The notes: a model not told the origin generated them from the letters alone. A DNA stretch of 64,000 bases from Streptomyces sp. NBC_00690 (GCF_036226685.1 NZ_CP109009.1:6909501-6973500); one strand, 5' to 3'. Shown: positions 34,968 through 44,166, counted from the first letter of the stretch. A program made the numbers and translations.

Positions 34968-34984
34968 TTCAACATTTCGTTGAA
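34968..34984. promoter_or_regulatory. AllR-like operator at the allantoinase promoter
   Basis: TTCAAC-ATTTC-GTTGAA is a perfect inverted repeat placed directly downstream of the predicted -10, over the likely transcription start. It has the same arms and spacing as the uraD box at 16951-16967. Confidence 0.72.
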
Positions 34985-35004
34985 GCTCGCCGAGGGGGAT
35001 GAGC

Positions 35005-36351
35005 ATGGACGACGGGGGAGCCGACCTCTTCCTGCGCTCGACGCGGGTACTCACCCCCCGGGCGATCCGACCCGCAACGGTGGCCGTGGCCCGGGGCGCG
35101 ATCGTGCGCCTCCTGCCCCACGACGCCCCGGTCCCACCGGGCGTACCGAGCGAGGACTTCGGCGACGACGTCCTGCTGCCCGGTCTCGTGGACACCCACG
35201 TCCATGTGAATGACCCCGGTCGCAGCGAGTGGGAGGGGTTCGCGACCGCCACCCGTGCCGCGGCTGCCGGCGGCATCACCACCCTGATCGACATGCCGCT
35301 CAACTCGCTGCCACCCACCACCACCGTGGCCCATCTGCAAACCAAGCAGCACACCGCCCGACCCCTGGCCCATGTCGACGTCGGCTTCTGGGGTGGTGCG
35401 ATCCCGCACAACACCGCCGACCTGAAGGAGCTGCACACCGCGGGGGTCTTCGGCTTCAAGTGCTTCCTCTCGCCCTCGGGAGTGGAGGAGTTTCCCGAAC
35501 TCGACGAGGAGCAGTTCGGTCGAACCATGGCCGAAACGGCAGCCCTGGGAGCGCTGTTGATCGTCCACGCTGAGGACCCGGGGCAACTGGCAGCCGCACC
35601 CCAGCGGGGCGGACCCCGCTACGACGACTTCCTCGCCTCCCGCCCCCGGACCGCGGAGAACGCCGCCATCGCCATGGTGATCGCCCATGCGCGGCGCCTC
35701 GACGCCCGGGTGCACATCCTCCATGTGTCCTCCGCGAGCGCACTCCCACTGATCGCCGAGGCCAAGGAGGACGGGGTCAGGATCACCGCCGAGTCCTGCC
35801 CCCACTTCCTCACCCTCGCCGCCGAGGAAATACCCGACGGGGCAACCGAGTTCAAGTGCTGCCCGCCGATCCGGGAGGCCGCCAACCGGGACGCGCTCTG
35901 GGCCGGTCTGTCCGACGGCACCATCGACTGCGTCGTCTCCGACCACTCCCCGTGCACCGACACCCTGAAGACCTCGGACTTCGCCACCGCCTGGGGCGGC
36001 GTCTCCTCCCTCCAACTGGGACTACCCGCCCTGTGGACCGAGGCCCGCCAGCGCGGCCACACCCTCTCCGACGTCGTCCGTTGGATGGCCGCGGGGCCCG
36101 CGGCGCTGGCCGGGCTCGACCGCAAAGGGGCCATTGCCATCGGCAAGGACGCCGACTTCACGGTCTTCGCACCCGACGAGACCTTCACCGTCGACCCCAG
36201 GCGGCTCCACCACCGCAATCAGATCACCGCTTACGCCGGCCGCACCCTCGCAGGAGTGGTGCGATCGACCTGGCTGCGTGGTCGCCGCATCGACACCGGA
36301 TCGACATCGGCAGCGTCGGGCCGACTGCTCGACCGCCGCACCCCGAACTGA
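35005..36351 (+). CDS. allB: Allantoinase
   Basis: This 448-aa cyclic amidohydrolase opens allantoin to allantoate. Metal ligands are visible in [12 protein letters not shown] (HxH, about 63), the probable carboxylated Lys K152 in [27 protein letters not shown] and the Asp in VVSDHSPC. The substrate-size family features ([22 protein letters not shown]) separate it from dihydroorotase. ATG 35005 has GAGGGGG at proper distance; the ATG at 34999 is too close. It is followed 70 nt later by allantoicase, probably in the same operon. Confidence 0.95.
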   Translation: MDDGGADLFLRSTRVLTPRAIRPATVAVARGAIVRLLPHDAPVPPGVPSEDFGDDVLLPGLVDTHVHVNDPGRSEWEGFATATRAAAAGGITTLIDMPLNSLPPTTTVAHLQTKQHTARPLAHVDVGFWGGAIPHNTADLKELHTAGVFGFKCFLSPSGVEEFPELDEEQFGRTMAETAALGALLIVHAEDPGQLAAAPQRGGPRYDDFLASRPRTAENAAIAMVIAHARRLDARVHILHVSSASALPLIAEAKEDGVRITAESCPHFLTLAAEEIPDGATEFKCCPPIREAANRDALWAGLSDGTIDCVVSDHSPCTDTLKTSDFATAWGGVSSLQLGLPALWTEARQRGHTLSDVVRWMAAGPAALAGLDRKGAIAIGKDADFTVFAPDETFTVDPRRLHHRNQITAYAGRTLAGVVRSTWLRGRRIDTGSTSAASGRLLDRRTPN

Positions 36352-36421
36352 TCGACAGAGCCCACCTGCCGCGACCGCTCCCACCACAACGGATCCAGCC
36401 ATCGCAGAAGGGAACCGGAAC

Positions 36422-37564
36422 GTGCCCGACGCGACCTCCCAGCCCCCAGAGCCGCCGCTGCCCGTGTACACCGGCGCCGCCGCGCCCTTCCGGGGCGGCG
36501 ATCCCTACGCCGACTACCGCACGGCCGACCACCCCTTCCTCCAGCACCCGGACCTGGCGGCACGGGAACTCGGCGGCGCGGTCATCGCCGCCAACGACGA
36601 GTTCTTCGCCGAACGGGAGAACCTGCTCAATCCCGGTCCGGCGGAGTTCGATCCCGCCCGCTTCGGCCACAAGGGCAAGGTCATGGACGGCTGGGAGACC
36701 CGTCGTCGTCGCGGTCCCGACGCCGGGCGACCGCACCCCGTCGCCGATGACCACGACTGGGCGCTCATCCGGCTCGGTGCCCCCGGAACCATCCATGGGG
36801 TCGTCGTGGACACCGCCCACTTCCGGGGCAATCACCCCCAGGCGGTCAGCGTGCAGGCGACCGCAGTCCTGGGCTGCCCCGGCCCCGAGGAACTCCTCGC
36901 CGACGGTGTGACCTGGACCGAACTCGTGCCCCTCACGCCCGTCGGCGGACATGCGGCGAACGCCTTCCACGTCCGGGTCGGACAGCGCTTCACCCATCTG
37001 CGGCTGAGGCAGTATCCCGACGGCGGCATCGCGCGCCTTCGGGTGTACGGCGAGGTCGTCCCCGACCCTGCCTGGCTCACCGCGCTCGGCACCTTCGACG
37101 TCGTCGCCCTGGAACACGGCGGTCGCATCGAGGACGCGTCGGACCGCTTCTACTCGCCGCCCGTCCACACCATCCGTCCCGGTCGTTCGCGCAAGATGGA
37201 CGACGGCTGGGAGACCCGCAGACGTCGTGACGACGGCCATGACTGGATCCGCTACCGACTCGTCGAACGGGCCGAGGTACGGGCCGTGGAGATCGACACC
37301 GCCTATCTCAAGGGGAACAGTGCGGGTTGGGCCGAGTTGTTCGTCCAGGACGGGCCCGACCAGCCATGGATCGCGGTCCTGCCGCGGACCCGCCTCCAGC
37401 CCGACACCAACCACCGATTCGTCCTCGCTCACCCCGTCGTCGGCCACCGGGCACGGCTGGACATCCACCCCGACGGCGGGATCTCACGGCTGCGGCTGCA
37501 CGGCGCCCTGACCGCGGACGGCGCCGCCCGTCTCCTCACCCGCCACCGGGAGGCCGGCGGCTGA
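36422..37564 (+). CDS. alc: Allantoicase
   Basis: This 380-aa enzyme hydrolyses allantoate to ureidoglycolate and urea. Two homologous jelly-roll repeats are evident, each with a KVMDGWETRRRR / KMDDGWETRRRR signature (about residues 86 and 258), a DHDW / GHDW turn, a DTAHFRGNHP / DTAYLKGNSA segment and a DGGIARLRVYG / DGGISRLRLHG end. GTG 36422 follows AAGGGAA. The position after allantoinase completes the allantoin-to-ureidoglycolate route. Confidence 0.95.
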   Translation: MPDATSQPPEPPLPVYTGAAAPFRGGDPYADYRTADHPFLQHPDLAARELGGAVIAANDEFFAERENLLNPGPAEFDPARFGHKGKVMDGWETRRRRGPDAGRPHPVADDHDWALIRLGAPGTIHGVVVDTAHFRGNHPQAVSVQATAVLGCPGPEELLADGVTWTELVPLTPVGGHAANAFHVRVGQRFTHLRLRQYPDGGIARLRVYGEVVPDPAWLTALGTFDVVALEHGGRIEDASDRFYSPPVHTIRPGRSRKMDDGWETRRRRDDGHDWIRYRLVERAEVRAVEIDTAYLKGNSAGWAELFVQDGPDQPWIAVLPRTRLQPDTNHRFVLAHPVVGHRARLDIHPDGGISRLRLHGALTADGAARLLTRHREAGG

Positions 37565-37734
37565 ATCCGGCCGGGGACGATCGACCCCCGGTCCATTCCT
37601 GGGGCGCACCCGTTCGGGTTCCAACGTGATGCCGGTCGGCGACCACCGATGAATTTCGGGCACGTATTCGGTCTCTGTTGATGACCACATCACCACCGGC
37701 ATCGCCGGACGCGCAAGGGAAGCGGGAACGCACC

Positions 37735-38349
37735 ATGGCCAAGCTCTCGATCACCACCTTCCTCACCCTCGACGGCGTCGTCCAGGCGCCTGGTGGGCCC
37801 GGCGAGGACACCAGCGGCGGGTTCGACCTCGGCGGTTGGTCCGTCCCCTACGGCGACGAGGACTTCGGTCGCTTCGTGACCGAGGTGTTCGACCGCTCCG
37901 GTGCCTTCCTCCTCGGCCGCCGCACCTACGACATCTTCGCCGGGTACTGGCCCAAGATGACCGACCCGAACGACCCGGTGGCCTCCCGGCTCAACTCCCT
38001 GCCCAAGTACGTCGCCTCCACCACACTGGAGCGCGCCGACTGGGACGGCACCACCGTCATCGGCAAGGACATCGCCCGTGAGGTGGCCGACATCAAGCAG
38101 CGCACCGAGGGAGAACTACAGATCCACGGCAGCGGCACGCTCGCCCAGAGCCTGATGGCACACGATCTGATCGACACCTTCCATCTGTTGGTCTTTCCCG
38201 TGTTCCTGGGCAAGGGGCGACGATTCTTCGCGGACGGTGCCGTTCCCACCGCCCTGCGCCACACGGACGCCCGGACCACCAGCACCGGAGTGGCCATCCA
38301 CACCTATGAACTGGCGGGCCGTCCCACCTACGGCACCTACGAGCTCTGA
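37735..38349 (+). CDS. Dihydrofolate reductase family (RibD C-terminal-like) protein
   Basis: This 204-aa protein begins MAKLSITTFLTLDGVVQAPGG and contains FLLGRRTYDIFAGYWP, LQIHGSGTLAQSL and LVFPVFLGKGRRFF, matching the RibD_C/DHFR-like family of NAD(P)H-dependent reductases common in actinomycetes. The substrate is unknown. The ATG at 37735 follows a purine-rich GGGAAGCGGGAA stretch. It is not obviously linked to its neighbours. Confidence 0.85.
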   Translation: MAKLSITTFLTLDGVVQAPGGPGEDTSGGFDLGGWSVPYGDEDFGRFVTEVFDRSGAFLLGRRTYDIFAGYWPKMTDPNDPVASRLNSLPKYVASTTLERADWDGTTVIGKDIAREVADIKQRTEGELQIHGSGTLAQSLMAHDLIDTFHLLVFPVFLGKGRRFFADGAVPTALRHTDARTTSTGVAIHTYELAGRPTYGTYEL

Positions 38350-38373
38350 GGGAACGGGCACACCGCACGGGCA

Positions 38374-38401
38374 CCCTCACCCGACAGCCCTCACCCGACA
38401 G
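38374..38401. repeat. 14-bp direct repeat, two copies
   Basis: CCCTCACCCGACAG occurs twice head to tail, 25 nt after the reductase stop. Confidence 0.8.
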
Positions 38402-38432
38402 TGGGGGTGCCGTGGCCCGTACCCCTGTGGTC

Positions 38433-38497
38433 TGGGGACGGCACACCCTTGGGACGGCATACCCCTGGGATGGTGCACCTTGGGGACGGTACAGCCC
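38433..38497. repeat. Imperfect 15-17-bp tandem repeat, four units
   Basis: Units of the form TGGGRACGGYAYACCCC occur at 38433-38449, 38450-38465, 38466-38480 and 38481-38497, between convergent genes. No gene or function is apparent. Confidence 0.7.
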
Positions 38498-38527
38498 GTA
38501 CTCCACCGGGACCCGGGCGCCGAGCCG

Positions 38528-38740
38528 CTACCCGAGCCGCTCCGCGATCATGCACATGGCGAATCCCACTACCGCGATCACCAGGTTCACGAACACCGCC
38601 TGATCGTCGAGGAACCCGACGTTCTCCGTCAGCAGCCGGGTGGGGGCCACCTTGTCGAACCAGCCCGTCAGCTCGTGCAGGACTCCGCCCCCGCCGAGAA
38701 ACACCAGGAGCCCGCCCACGCCATCGAGAATCTTCTTCAT
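38528..38740 (-). CDS. Small membrane protein (unknown)
   Basis: This 70-aa protein begins MKKILDGVGGLLVFLGGGG and ends with a second hydrophobic helix (AVFVNLVIAVVGFAMCMIAERL). The two TM segments are joined by a loop containing HELTGWFDKVAPTRLL. I do not recognise a function, but the clean coding pattern and start suggest a real gene. It is upstream of and divergent from the sensor kinase gene. Confidence 0.68.
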   Translation of the reverse strand: MKKILDGVGGLLVFLGGGGVLHELTGWFDKVAPTRLLTENVGFLDDQAVFVNLVIAVVGFAMCMIAERLG

Positions 38741-38873
38741 GGCGACGATCGTGACGTTGCGGTCGAAGCCGCCGCATCAGTCGGTGGCATCACGCGGACC
38801 ATCCAAAGTCTCCTCCGCCACGACTTTGGTCGCTGTCGTCCTCCGCACCCTCCAACCCCCTCGATCCGGTGCG

Positions 38874-38879
38874 TAGATT
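38874..38879 (+). promoter_or_regulatory. -10-like TAGATT, leaderless start
   Basis: TAGATT is separated by 7 nt from the histidine kinase ATG at 38887, with no RBS between them. Confidence 0.45.
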
Positions 38880-38886
38880 TGCCGAT

Positions 38887-40143
38887 ATGACACGAACGGA
38901 ATACCGCTGGCTGCTGCCCTCCGCCATGGCGGGCGGCCGTGAAGCGGAGCTCGTGGGGGAGCGGCCCGGCATCGACGCCGGGCCGCCGCGAGCCAGACCC
39001 CGGCGCACCGTGCGCGACTGGATCGTCGACACCGTGCTCTTCGTGCTCGCGGCCTTCGTCGGCATGGCCGCCGCGGACGTCAGCGATCAGATCAACGACT
39101 CCGACATGGTGGTGCTGGTCGACCAACTCGTCGGGGCCGCCGCCTGCTGCGCCCTGTGGCTGCGTCGTCGCTGGCCCGTACAACTCGCCCTCGCCCTGGC
39201 CCTGACGTGCTTCCTGGTCCCCGTGGTCGGCGGGGCGTTCCTCGTGGCCGTGTTCAGCCTCGCCGTGCACCGTCCCTTCCGGCCGGTGGGCGTGATCGGT
39301 CTGCTCTCGCTCGCGAGCGCCTGCGTCAGTCCCCTCATCCGCCCCGATCCGACGGCCGACCTCTGGGCCTCCGTCATCGGCGGAAGCGTCCTCGTCCTGT
39401 TGGCGCTCGGCTGGGGCATGCTCGTACGCGCCCGTCGTCAACTGGTCGTCGTCCTCCAGGAGCGCGCCCGCCGAGCCGAGACCGAAGCCGAACTCCGGGC
39501 CGAGCAGGCACAACGGCTGGCCCGTGAGGCCATCGCCCGCGAGATGCACGACGTGCTGGCACATCGGCTGACCCTGCTGAGCGTCCACGCCGGCGCCCTG
39601 GAGTTCCGTCCCGACGCCCCGCCCGCCGAGGTGGCCCGGGCCGCCGGGGTGATCCGCGACAGTGCCCATGAAGCCCTCCAGGACCTGCGCCAGATCATCG
39701 GAGTCCTCCGTACACCGGGTGACCACGAGAGCGGAGACCGTCCCCAGCCGACCCTCGCCAGCCTGGACGCACTCGTCCACGAGTCCCGCGAGGCCGGGAT
39801 GACGGTCCGACTGGACCAGCGCATAGCGGAGCCCGTGGCCGTACCCGGCGTACTCGGCCGTACCGTCTACCGGATCGTGCAGGAGGCCCTGACCAACGCC
39901 CGCAAGCACGCTCCGGGTGCCGAAGTGACCCTCACCCTCGCAGGTGCGCCCGCTGACGGGCTCACCGTCGCCGTCGACAACCCCGCACCCCGTTCGCCCC
40001 GGCCGATCACCGCCCCACCCGGCTCCGGCCAGGGACTGATCGGACTGGGCGAACGGGCGATGCTCGCCGGTGGCACCCTGGAGCACGGAAGGACGGGGGA
40101 CGGCGGTTTCCATGTCCGGGCGTGGCTACCGTGGGCCGTATGA
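38887..40143 (+). CDS. Sensor histidine kinase (HisKA_3)
   Basis: This 418-aa membrane kinase has an N-terminal block of about five TM helices (about 48-185), a short coiled region rich in Arg/Glu/Ala, the HisKA_3 phosphorylation site REMHDVLAHRL with H221, and an HATPase domain (QEALTNARKHAPG N-box near 340; GLIGLGERAMLAGG G-box near 385). It is coupled by ATGA to the NarL-type response regulator. The signal is unknown. The start is a likely leaderless ATG. Confidence 0.92.
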   Translation: MTRTEYRWLLPSAMAGGREAELVGERPGIDAGPPRARPRRTVRDWIVDTVLFVLAAFVGMAAADVSDQINDSDMVVLVDQLVGAAACCALWLRRRWPVQLALALALTCFLVPVVGGAFLVAVFSLAVHRPFRPVGVIGLLSLASACVSPLIRPDPTADLWASVIGGSVLVLLALGWGMLVRARRQLVVVLQERARRAETEAELRAEQAQRLAREAIAREMHDVLAHRLTLLSVHAGALEFRPDAPPAEVARAAGVIRDSAHEALQDLRQIIGVLRTPGDHESGDRPQPTLASLDALVHESREAGMTVRLDQRIAEPVAVPGVLGRTVYRIVQEALTNARKHAPGAEVTLTLAGAPADGLTVAVDNPAPRSPRPITAPPGSGQGLIGLGERAMLAGGTLEHGRTGDGGFHVRAWLPWAV

Positions 40144-40817
40144 CAATCCGGCTGCTCATCATCGACGACGACCCCCTGGTTCGCGCCGGTCTCTCCCTGA
40201 TGCTGGGCGGGGCACACGATCTGGAGATCGTGGGGGAGGGGAGCGACGGCAGCGCGGTGCCCGAACTGGTCGCTCGCCTCGCCCCCGACGTGGTCCTGAT
40301 GGACATTCGGATGGAGCAGGTGGACGGGCTCACCGCCACCGAGGAGTTGCGGCGTGGCCCTGGGGCACCGGAGGTCCTCGTCCTCACCACCTTCCACGCC
40401 GATGAGCAGGTGGTGCGCGCCCTGCGTGCGGGTGCCGCCGGTTTCGTCCTCAAGGACACCCCGCCCGCCGAGATCGTCGCCGCCATCCGACGGGTGGCCG
40501 GCGGTGATCCGGTGCTCTCGCCCGCGGTGACCCGCCAGCTGATGGACCGGGTCGCTGACCAGAGCCACGAGCGCGCCGCCGACCCCCGGCGAAGGGCCGC
40601 CATCGCCCGCCTGGAGACCCTCGCCGAGCGCGAGCGGGAGGTGGTTGTCGCCGTGGGCCGGGGCCAGTCCAACGCAGAGATCGCTGGCACCCTCTATCTC
40701 AGCGTGCCCACCGTCAAGACCCACGTCTCCCGTGTCCTGGCCAAACTCGGGCTGAACAACAGGGTGCAGATCGCCCTTCTCGCCCATGACGCCGGGCTGT
40801 TGGACGAGGAGCCGTAG
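40140..40817 (+). CDS. NarL/LuxR-family response regulator
   Basis: This 225-aa protein is the partner of the preceding kinase. The receiver domain has the acidic cluster IIDDDP (about 8-13), phospho-acceptor D55 (VLMDIRM), and the Thr and Lys switch residues (LTTFHADE; FVLKDTPP). The C-terminal LuxR HTH lies at about 158-220 (LAEREREVVVAVGRGQ, TVKTHVSRVLAKLG). Start and stop overlap (ATGA). Targets are unknown; the adjacent sugar-transport genes are possible but have their own GntR regulator. Confidence 0.93.
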   Translation: MTIRLLIIDDDPLVRAGLSLMLGGAHDLEIVGEGSDGSAVPELVARLAPDVVLMDIRMEQVDGLTATEELRRGPGAPEVLVLTTFHADEQVVRALRAGAAGFVLKDTPPAEIVAAIRRVAGGDPVLSPAVTRQLMDRVADQSHERAADPRRRAAIARLETLAEREREVVVAVGRGQSNAEIAGTLYLSVPTVKTHVSRVLAKLGLNNRVQIALLAHDAGLLDEEP

Positions 40818-41095
40818 GGCCAGGCGCGGAGCCGTACGGGCCCGCTCACCTCGCTGCCACGATCGGCCCCCGCCGTACGGTGCTTCGACCCGCGCGGATC
40901 GTGCCCATGCGGATCGATGGTGCTCACGGCGGTGCCGATGGGGTTGCCGGCCTGGGTTGCCGACGGCCGCATCGGGCGCGGCAGGGGGCACTCGGGTGCG
41001 GGCCGTGATCTTCTTGCACCCGATTCGGCCGACCGGGTGATGCCAGGGGGCGACCTCGACGGTCCGGGCGGTGCCCCGAGGCCGTCCCGGACGGA

Positions 41096-42100
41096 TCATT
41101 CGATGCGGATCTCCTCGATGCGCACCGGCCGGCGCTCGCGCCGGGACAGCTCGCACGCCTCGGCGATCCGCAAGGCCGCCAGTGCCTCCCGGCCGTCGCA
41201 CGGGTTCTCCCCCTGGCCCACCACCATCCGCAAGAAGGCGTCCAACTCGGCCTCGTAAGCGGGGGCGAACCGCTCCAGGAAGCCGGGCCACGGTCGGGAC
41301 GCGGCCCGTGGCCCTTTCGGCTCGGTCGAGGTGATCGGCGTACGGTCGTCCAGGCCGACCGTCACCTGATCGAGCTCCCCCGCCAGCTCCATCCGGACGT
41401 CATAGCCCGCGCCGTTGCACCGCGTCGCCGTCGCCGTCGCCAGTACGCCGTCGTCCAGGGTCAACACGGCCGCAGCGGTGTCCACATCCCCCGCTGCTCG
41501 GAACATCGCAGGTCCGGCGTCCGAACCCGTCGCGTACACCTCCACCACCTCGCGCCCGGTCACCCAGCGCAGCATGTCGAAGTCATGGACCAGACAGTCG
41601 CGGTAGAGGCCCCCGGAGAGCGGCAGATATTCCGCCGCCGGTGGAGCCGGGTCCGAGGTCATGGCGCGCACCGTGTGGAGCCTGCCCAGCCGTCCGGACT
41701 CCACCAGCTCCCGAGCTGCCCGGTAGCCGGCGTCGAAGCGGCGCATGAAGCCCAACTGGAGCTGGGTTCCCGCGGCTTCGACCTCGTGCAGCGCCGCGAG
41801 CGTCCCCGGCACATCCGCCGCTATCGGCTTCTCGCAGAAGGCGGGCAGCCCCGATCGCGCCGCCCGAGTGATCAACTCGGCGTGGGAGGCCGTTGCGGAG
41901 GCGATCACCAGCGCGTCCACTCCCCAGGTGAAGATCTCCCGCGCGCTGGGCGCCGCTGTGGACCCGGTGCGTTCGGCCACCGCCGCCGCCCGCGCCGGAT
42001 CGGCGTCCGCCACCACGAGCGCCCCCACCTCTCGGTGGCGACTGAGCACGTTCGCGTGGAAGGTGCCGATACGTCCCGTACCGATGAGTCCGATGCGCAT
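41096..42100 (-). CDS. Gfo/Idh/MocA-family dehydrogenase (inositol 2-dehydrogenase-like)
   Basis: This 334-aa oxidoreductase begins MRIGLIGTGRIGTFHANVL (Rossmann NAD motif GTGRIG), then CEKPIAADV (EKP motif, about 97-99), GFMRRFDAGY and DCLVHDFDMLRW with the active-site Asp/His pair. These match myo-inositol 2-dehydrogenase and related sugar dehydrogenases. It is divergent from a GntR regulator that precedes an ABC sugar importer, pointing to catabolism of the imported polyol. ATG 42100 follows a possible leaderless promoter: TTGACA, 17 nt, then TCATTT 7 nt before the start. Confidence 0.85.
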   Translation of the reverse strand: MRIGLIGTGRIGTFHANVLSRHREVGALVVADADPARAAAVAERTGSTAAPSAREIFTWGVDALVIASATASHAELITRAARSGLPAFCEKPIAADVPGTLAALHEVEAAGTQLQLGFMRRFDAGYRAARELVESGRLGRLHTVRAMTSDPAPPAAEYLPLSGGLYRDCLVHDFDMLRWVTGREVVEVYATGSDAGPAMFRAAGDVDTAAAVLTLDDGVLATATATRCNGAGYDVRMELAGELDQVTVGLDDRTPITSTEPKGPRAASRPWPGFLERFAPAYEAELDAFLRMVVGQGENPCDGREALAALRIAEACELSRRERRPVRIEEIRIE

Positions 42101-42107
42101 GGGGAAA

Positions 42108-42152
42108 AAATGAGGGTGCCCCCGCCATCGTGTCAAGGCTTTGTCCTGACAA
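42108..42152. promoter_or_regulatory. Divergent promoter with TTGTC-CT-GACAA operator
   Basis: The perfect inverted repeat TTGTCCTGACAA (42141-42152) lies beside a minus-strand -35 (TTGACA, complement of 42131-42136) and -10 (TCATTT, complement of 42108-42113). It is a likely GntR binding site controlling both directions. Confidence 0.6.
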
Positions 42153-42200
42153 CCGGACGTTCTCGTGTTCCGTCCCTTCCCGTTCCCGAGGGCCGGCGAC

Positions 42201-42206
42201 TACGCT
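42201..42206 (+). promoter_or_regulatory. -10-like TACGCT, leaderless start
   Basis: TACGCT lies 6 nt before the GntR GTG start at 42213, and no RBS is present. Confidence 0.45.
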
Positions 42207-42212
42207 CGCTCC

Positions 42213-42986
42213 GTGCCCAAGCAGCCCAGACCCGGGACGGACGCCGTCCTGTCCCTCCAGCTGAGCGTGGACCGCACCAGTCCGGTTCCGCTCTACTTCC
42301 AGCTCTCCCAGCAGTTGGAGAGGGCCATAGAGCAGGGGGTCCTCACTCCCGGCACACTGCTCGGCAACGAGATAGAACTAGCAGGTCGGCTGGGTCTGTC
42401 GCGGCCCACCGTGCGTCAGGCCATCCACGCCCTGGTCGACAAGGGACTGCTGGTGCGCCGCCGCGGCGTCGGCACCCAGGTCGTGCACAGCCAGGTGCGA
42501 AGGCCGCTGGAGCTCAGCAGCCTCTACGACGATCTGGAGGCGGCCGGACGGCACCCCGCCACCACGGTCCTGCGCATGTCCACCGAGGCCGCCGCCCCCG
42601 CGGTCGCCGACGCGCTGGGCCTCGGCGAAGGCACCGAAGTGCAACGGATCGAACGGGTGCGGTACGCCCACGGGGAACCCATGGCGCTGCTCACCAACCA
42701 TCTGCCCGTCGGACTGGTGACCTGCGGCACTCCCGAACTGGAGGCGACCGGCCTCTACCGCGTGATGCGGGCCGCCGGCATAACCCTGCACAGCGCGCGC
42801 CAGTCGGTCGGGGCCCGGGCCGCCACCGCCACCGAGGCGGAACTGCTCGCCGAACGGCCCGGCGGTCCGGTGCTCACCATGGCACGCACCACCTTCGACG
42901 ACACCGGGCGCGCCGTGGAACTCGGCTCCCACCTCTATCGCGCCTCGCGCTACACCTTCGAGTTCCAACTGCTCGTACGCCCCTGA
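42213..42986 (+). CDS. GntR/UTRA-family transcriptional regulator
   Basis: This 257-aa HutC-type repressor has an N-terminal winged HTH (about 20-90: SPVPLYFQLSQQLERAI, GRLGLSRPTVRQAIHALVDKG) and a UTRA ligand domain (about 105-255: LGLGEGTEVQRIERVR, ESRYTFEFQLLV-like end). It is placed between the inositol dehydrogenase-like gene and the ABC importer. The TTGTC-CT-GACAA repeat 60 nt upstream is its probable operator. The GTG start fits a leaderless promoter; an in-frame ATG at 42165 would add unsupported residues. Confidence 0.88.
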   Translation: MPKQPRPGTDAVLSLQLSVDRTSPVPLYFQLSQQLERAIEQGVLTPGTLLGNEIELAGRLGLSRPTVRQAIHALVDKGLLVRRRGVGTQVVHSQVRRPLELSSLYDDLEAAGRHPATTVLRMSTEAAAPAVADALGLGEGTEVQRIERVRYAHGEPMALLTNHLPVGLVTCGTPELEATGLYRVMRAAGITLHSARQSVGARAATATEAELLAERPGGPVLTMARTTFDDTGRAVELGSHLYRASRYTFEFQLLVRP

Positions 42987-43152
42987 CCATGTGCGTCCCA
43001 CCCGGCACCAGGAGTGTCCGATGACCTACCCGGCGTACCCGATGCCCACCCTCCGACCAGCCGTGACCCATACTTGGGCGGCCGGGATGTGTCATTCCGC
43101 TTCCCGGTTACCGCGAGAATCAGCAGGGCAAGAAGGACAGGGGCACGGCGTC

Positions 43153-44166
43153 GTGGCAAGGGCAAGGACAGGGGTACGCGTCATCGGCGCGGTGCTGGCG
43201 GCGGTGCTCGGGGCCTCCCTGGTGGGATGCAGCAGCACCGGCGGCAAGCGCGCCGAGGACGCCCGCAAGGCCCAGGCCGCCGCCGGGAAGGCCGCGGTCA
43301 GCACACCCCGCTGGACCTTCGCCATGGTCACCCACTCGGGCGACGGGGACACCTTCTGGGACATCGTCCAAAAGGGCGCCCGGGAGGCCGCCACCAAGGA
43401 CAACATCAACTTCCTCTACTCCAAGAGCGACGAAGGACAGCAGCAGGCGCAGCTGGTCCAGGCCGCCATCGACAAGAAGGTCGACGGTCTCATCGTCACC
43501 CTGGCCAAGCCCGACGCGATGAAGGCGGTCGTCACCAAGGCCGTCGCCGCGGGCATCCCCGTGGTCACCGTCAACTCGGGCTCCGAGCAGTCCAAGCAGT
43601 ACGGGGCGCTCACCCACATCGGCCAGGACGAGACCATCGCCGGCGAGGCGGTCGGCGAGGAGCTCAACGAACGAGGCCGGAAGAAGGCGCTCTGCGTCCT
43701 CCACGAACAGGGCAACGTGGGACACGAGCAGCGCTGCGCCGGAGCCAAGAGCACCTTCGACGGCGAGATGCAGAACCTCTACGTCGACGGCACCAACATG
43801 CCCGACGTCCAGGCGACCATCGAAGCGAAATTGCAGACCGACCGCTCGGTGGACGCCGTCGTCACCTTGGGCGCGCCCTTCGCGGACACCGCCGTCAAGG
43901 CGAAGCGGACCGCGGGCAGCAAGGCAGAGATCGACACCTTCGACCTCAATGCCAAGGTCGTGGCGGGACTCAAGGACGACTCCCTGGGCTTCGCCGTCGA
44001 CCAGCAGCCCTACCTCCAGGGCTACGAGGCCGTTGATCTGCTCTGGCTCTACCGCTATAACGCCAATGTCCTCGGCGGCGGGAAGCCCGTGCTCACCGGA
44101 CCGCAGATCATCACCAAGTCCGACGCGGCCAAGCTGGAGGACTTCACCAGGCGGGGCACCCGATGA
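43153..44166 (+). CDS. Sugar ABC transporter substrate-binding lipoprotein
   Basis: This 337-aa periplasmic-binding-protein-like lipoprotein has the signal VIGAVLAAVLGASLVGC with the lipobox Cys (about 24), then a type I fold: FAMVTHSGDGDTFWDIVQKGA, VDGLIVTLAKPDAM, IPVVTVNSGSE and LGFAVDQQPYLQGYEAVD. This matches RbsB-like binding proteins for sugars or inositol. It is followed by permease and ATPase genes through ATGA overlaps. The GTG at 43153 is chosen because it directly precedes the signal peptide; longer in-frame starts exist. Confidence 0.9.
   Translation: MARARTGVRVIGAVLAAVLGASLVGCSSTGGKRAEDARKAQAAAGKAAVSTPRWTFAMVTHSGDGDTFWDIVQKGAREAATKDNINFLYSKSDEGQQQAQLVQAAIDKKVDGLIVTLAKPDAMKAVVTKAVAAGIPVVTVNSGSEQSKQYGALTHIGQDETIAGEAVGEELNERGRKKALCVLHEQGNVGHEQRCAGAKSTFDGEMQNLYVDGTNMPDVQATIEAKLQTDRSVDAVVTLGAPFADTAVKAKRTAGSKAEIDTFDLNAKVVAGLKDDSLGFAVDQQPYLQGYEAVDLLWLYRYNANVLGGGKPVLTGPQIITKSDAAKLEDFTRRGTR

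Noticed and set aside
42950..43165. 71-aa minus-strand frame with a hydrophobic start
   Set aside because: It overlaps the end of the GntR gene and the importer leader, has no good RBS, and its C-terminal half is antisense to known coding sequence.
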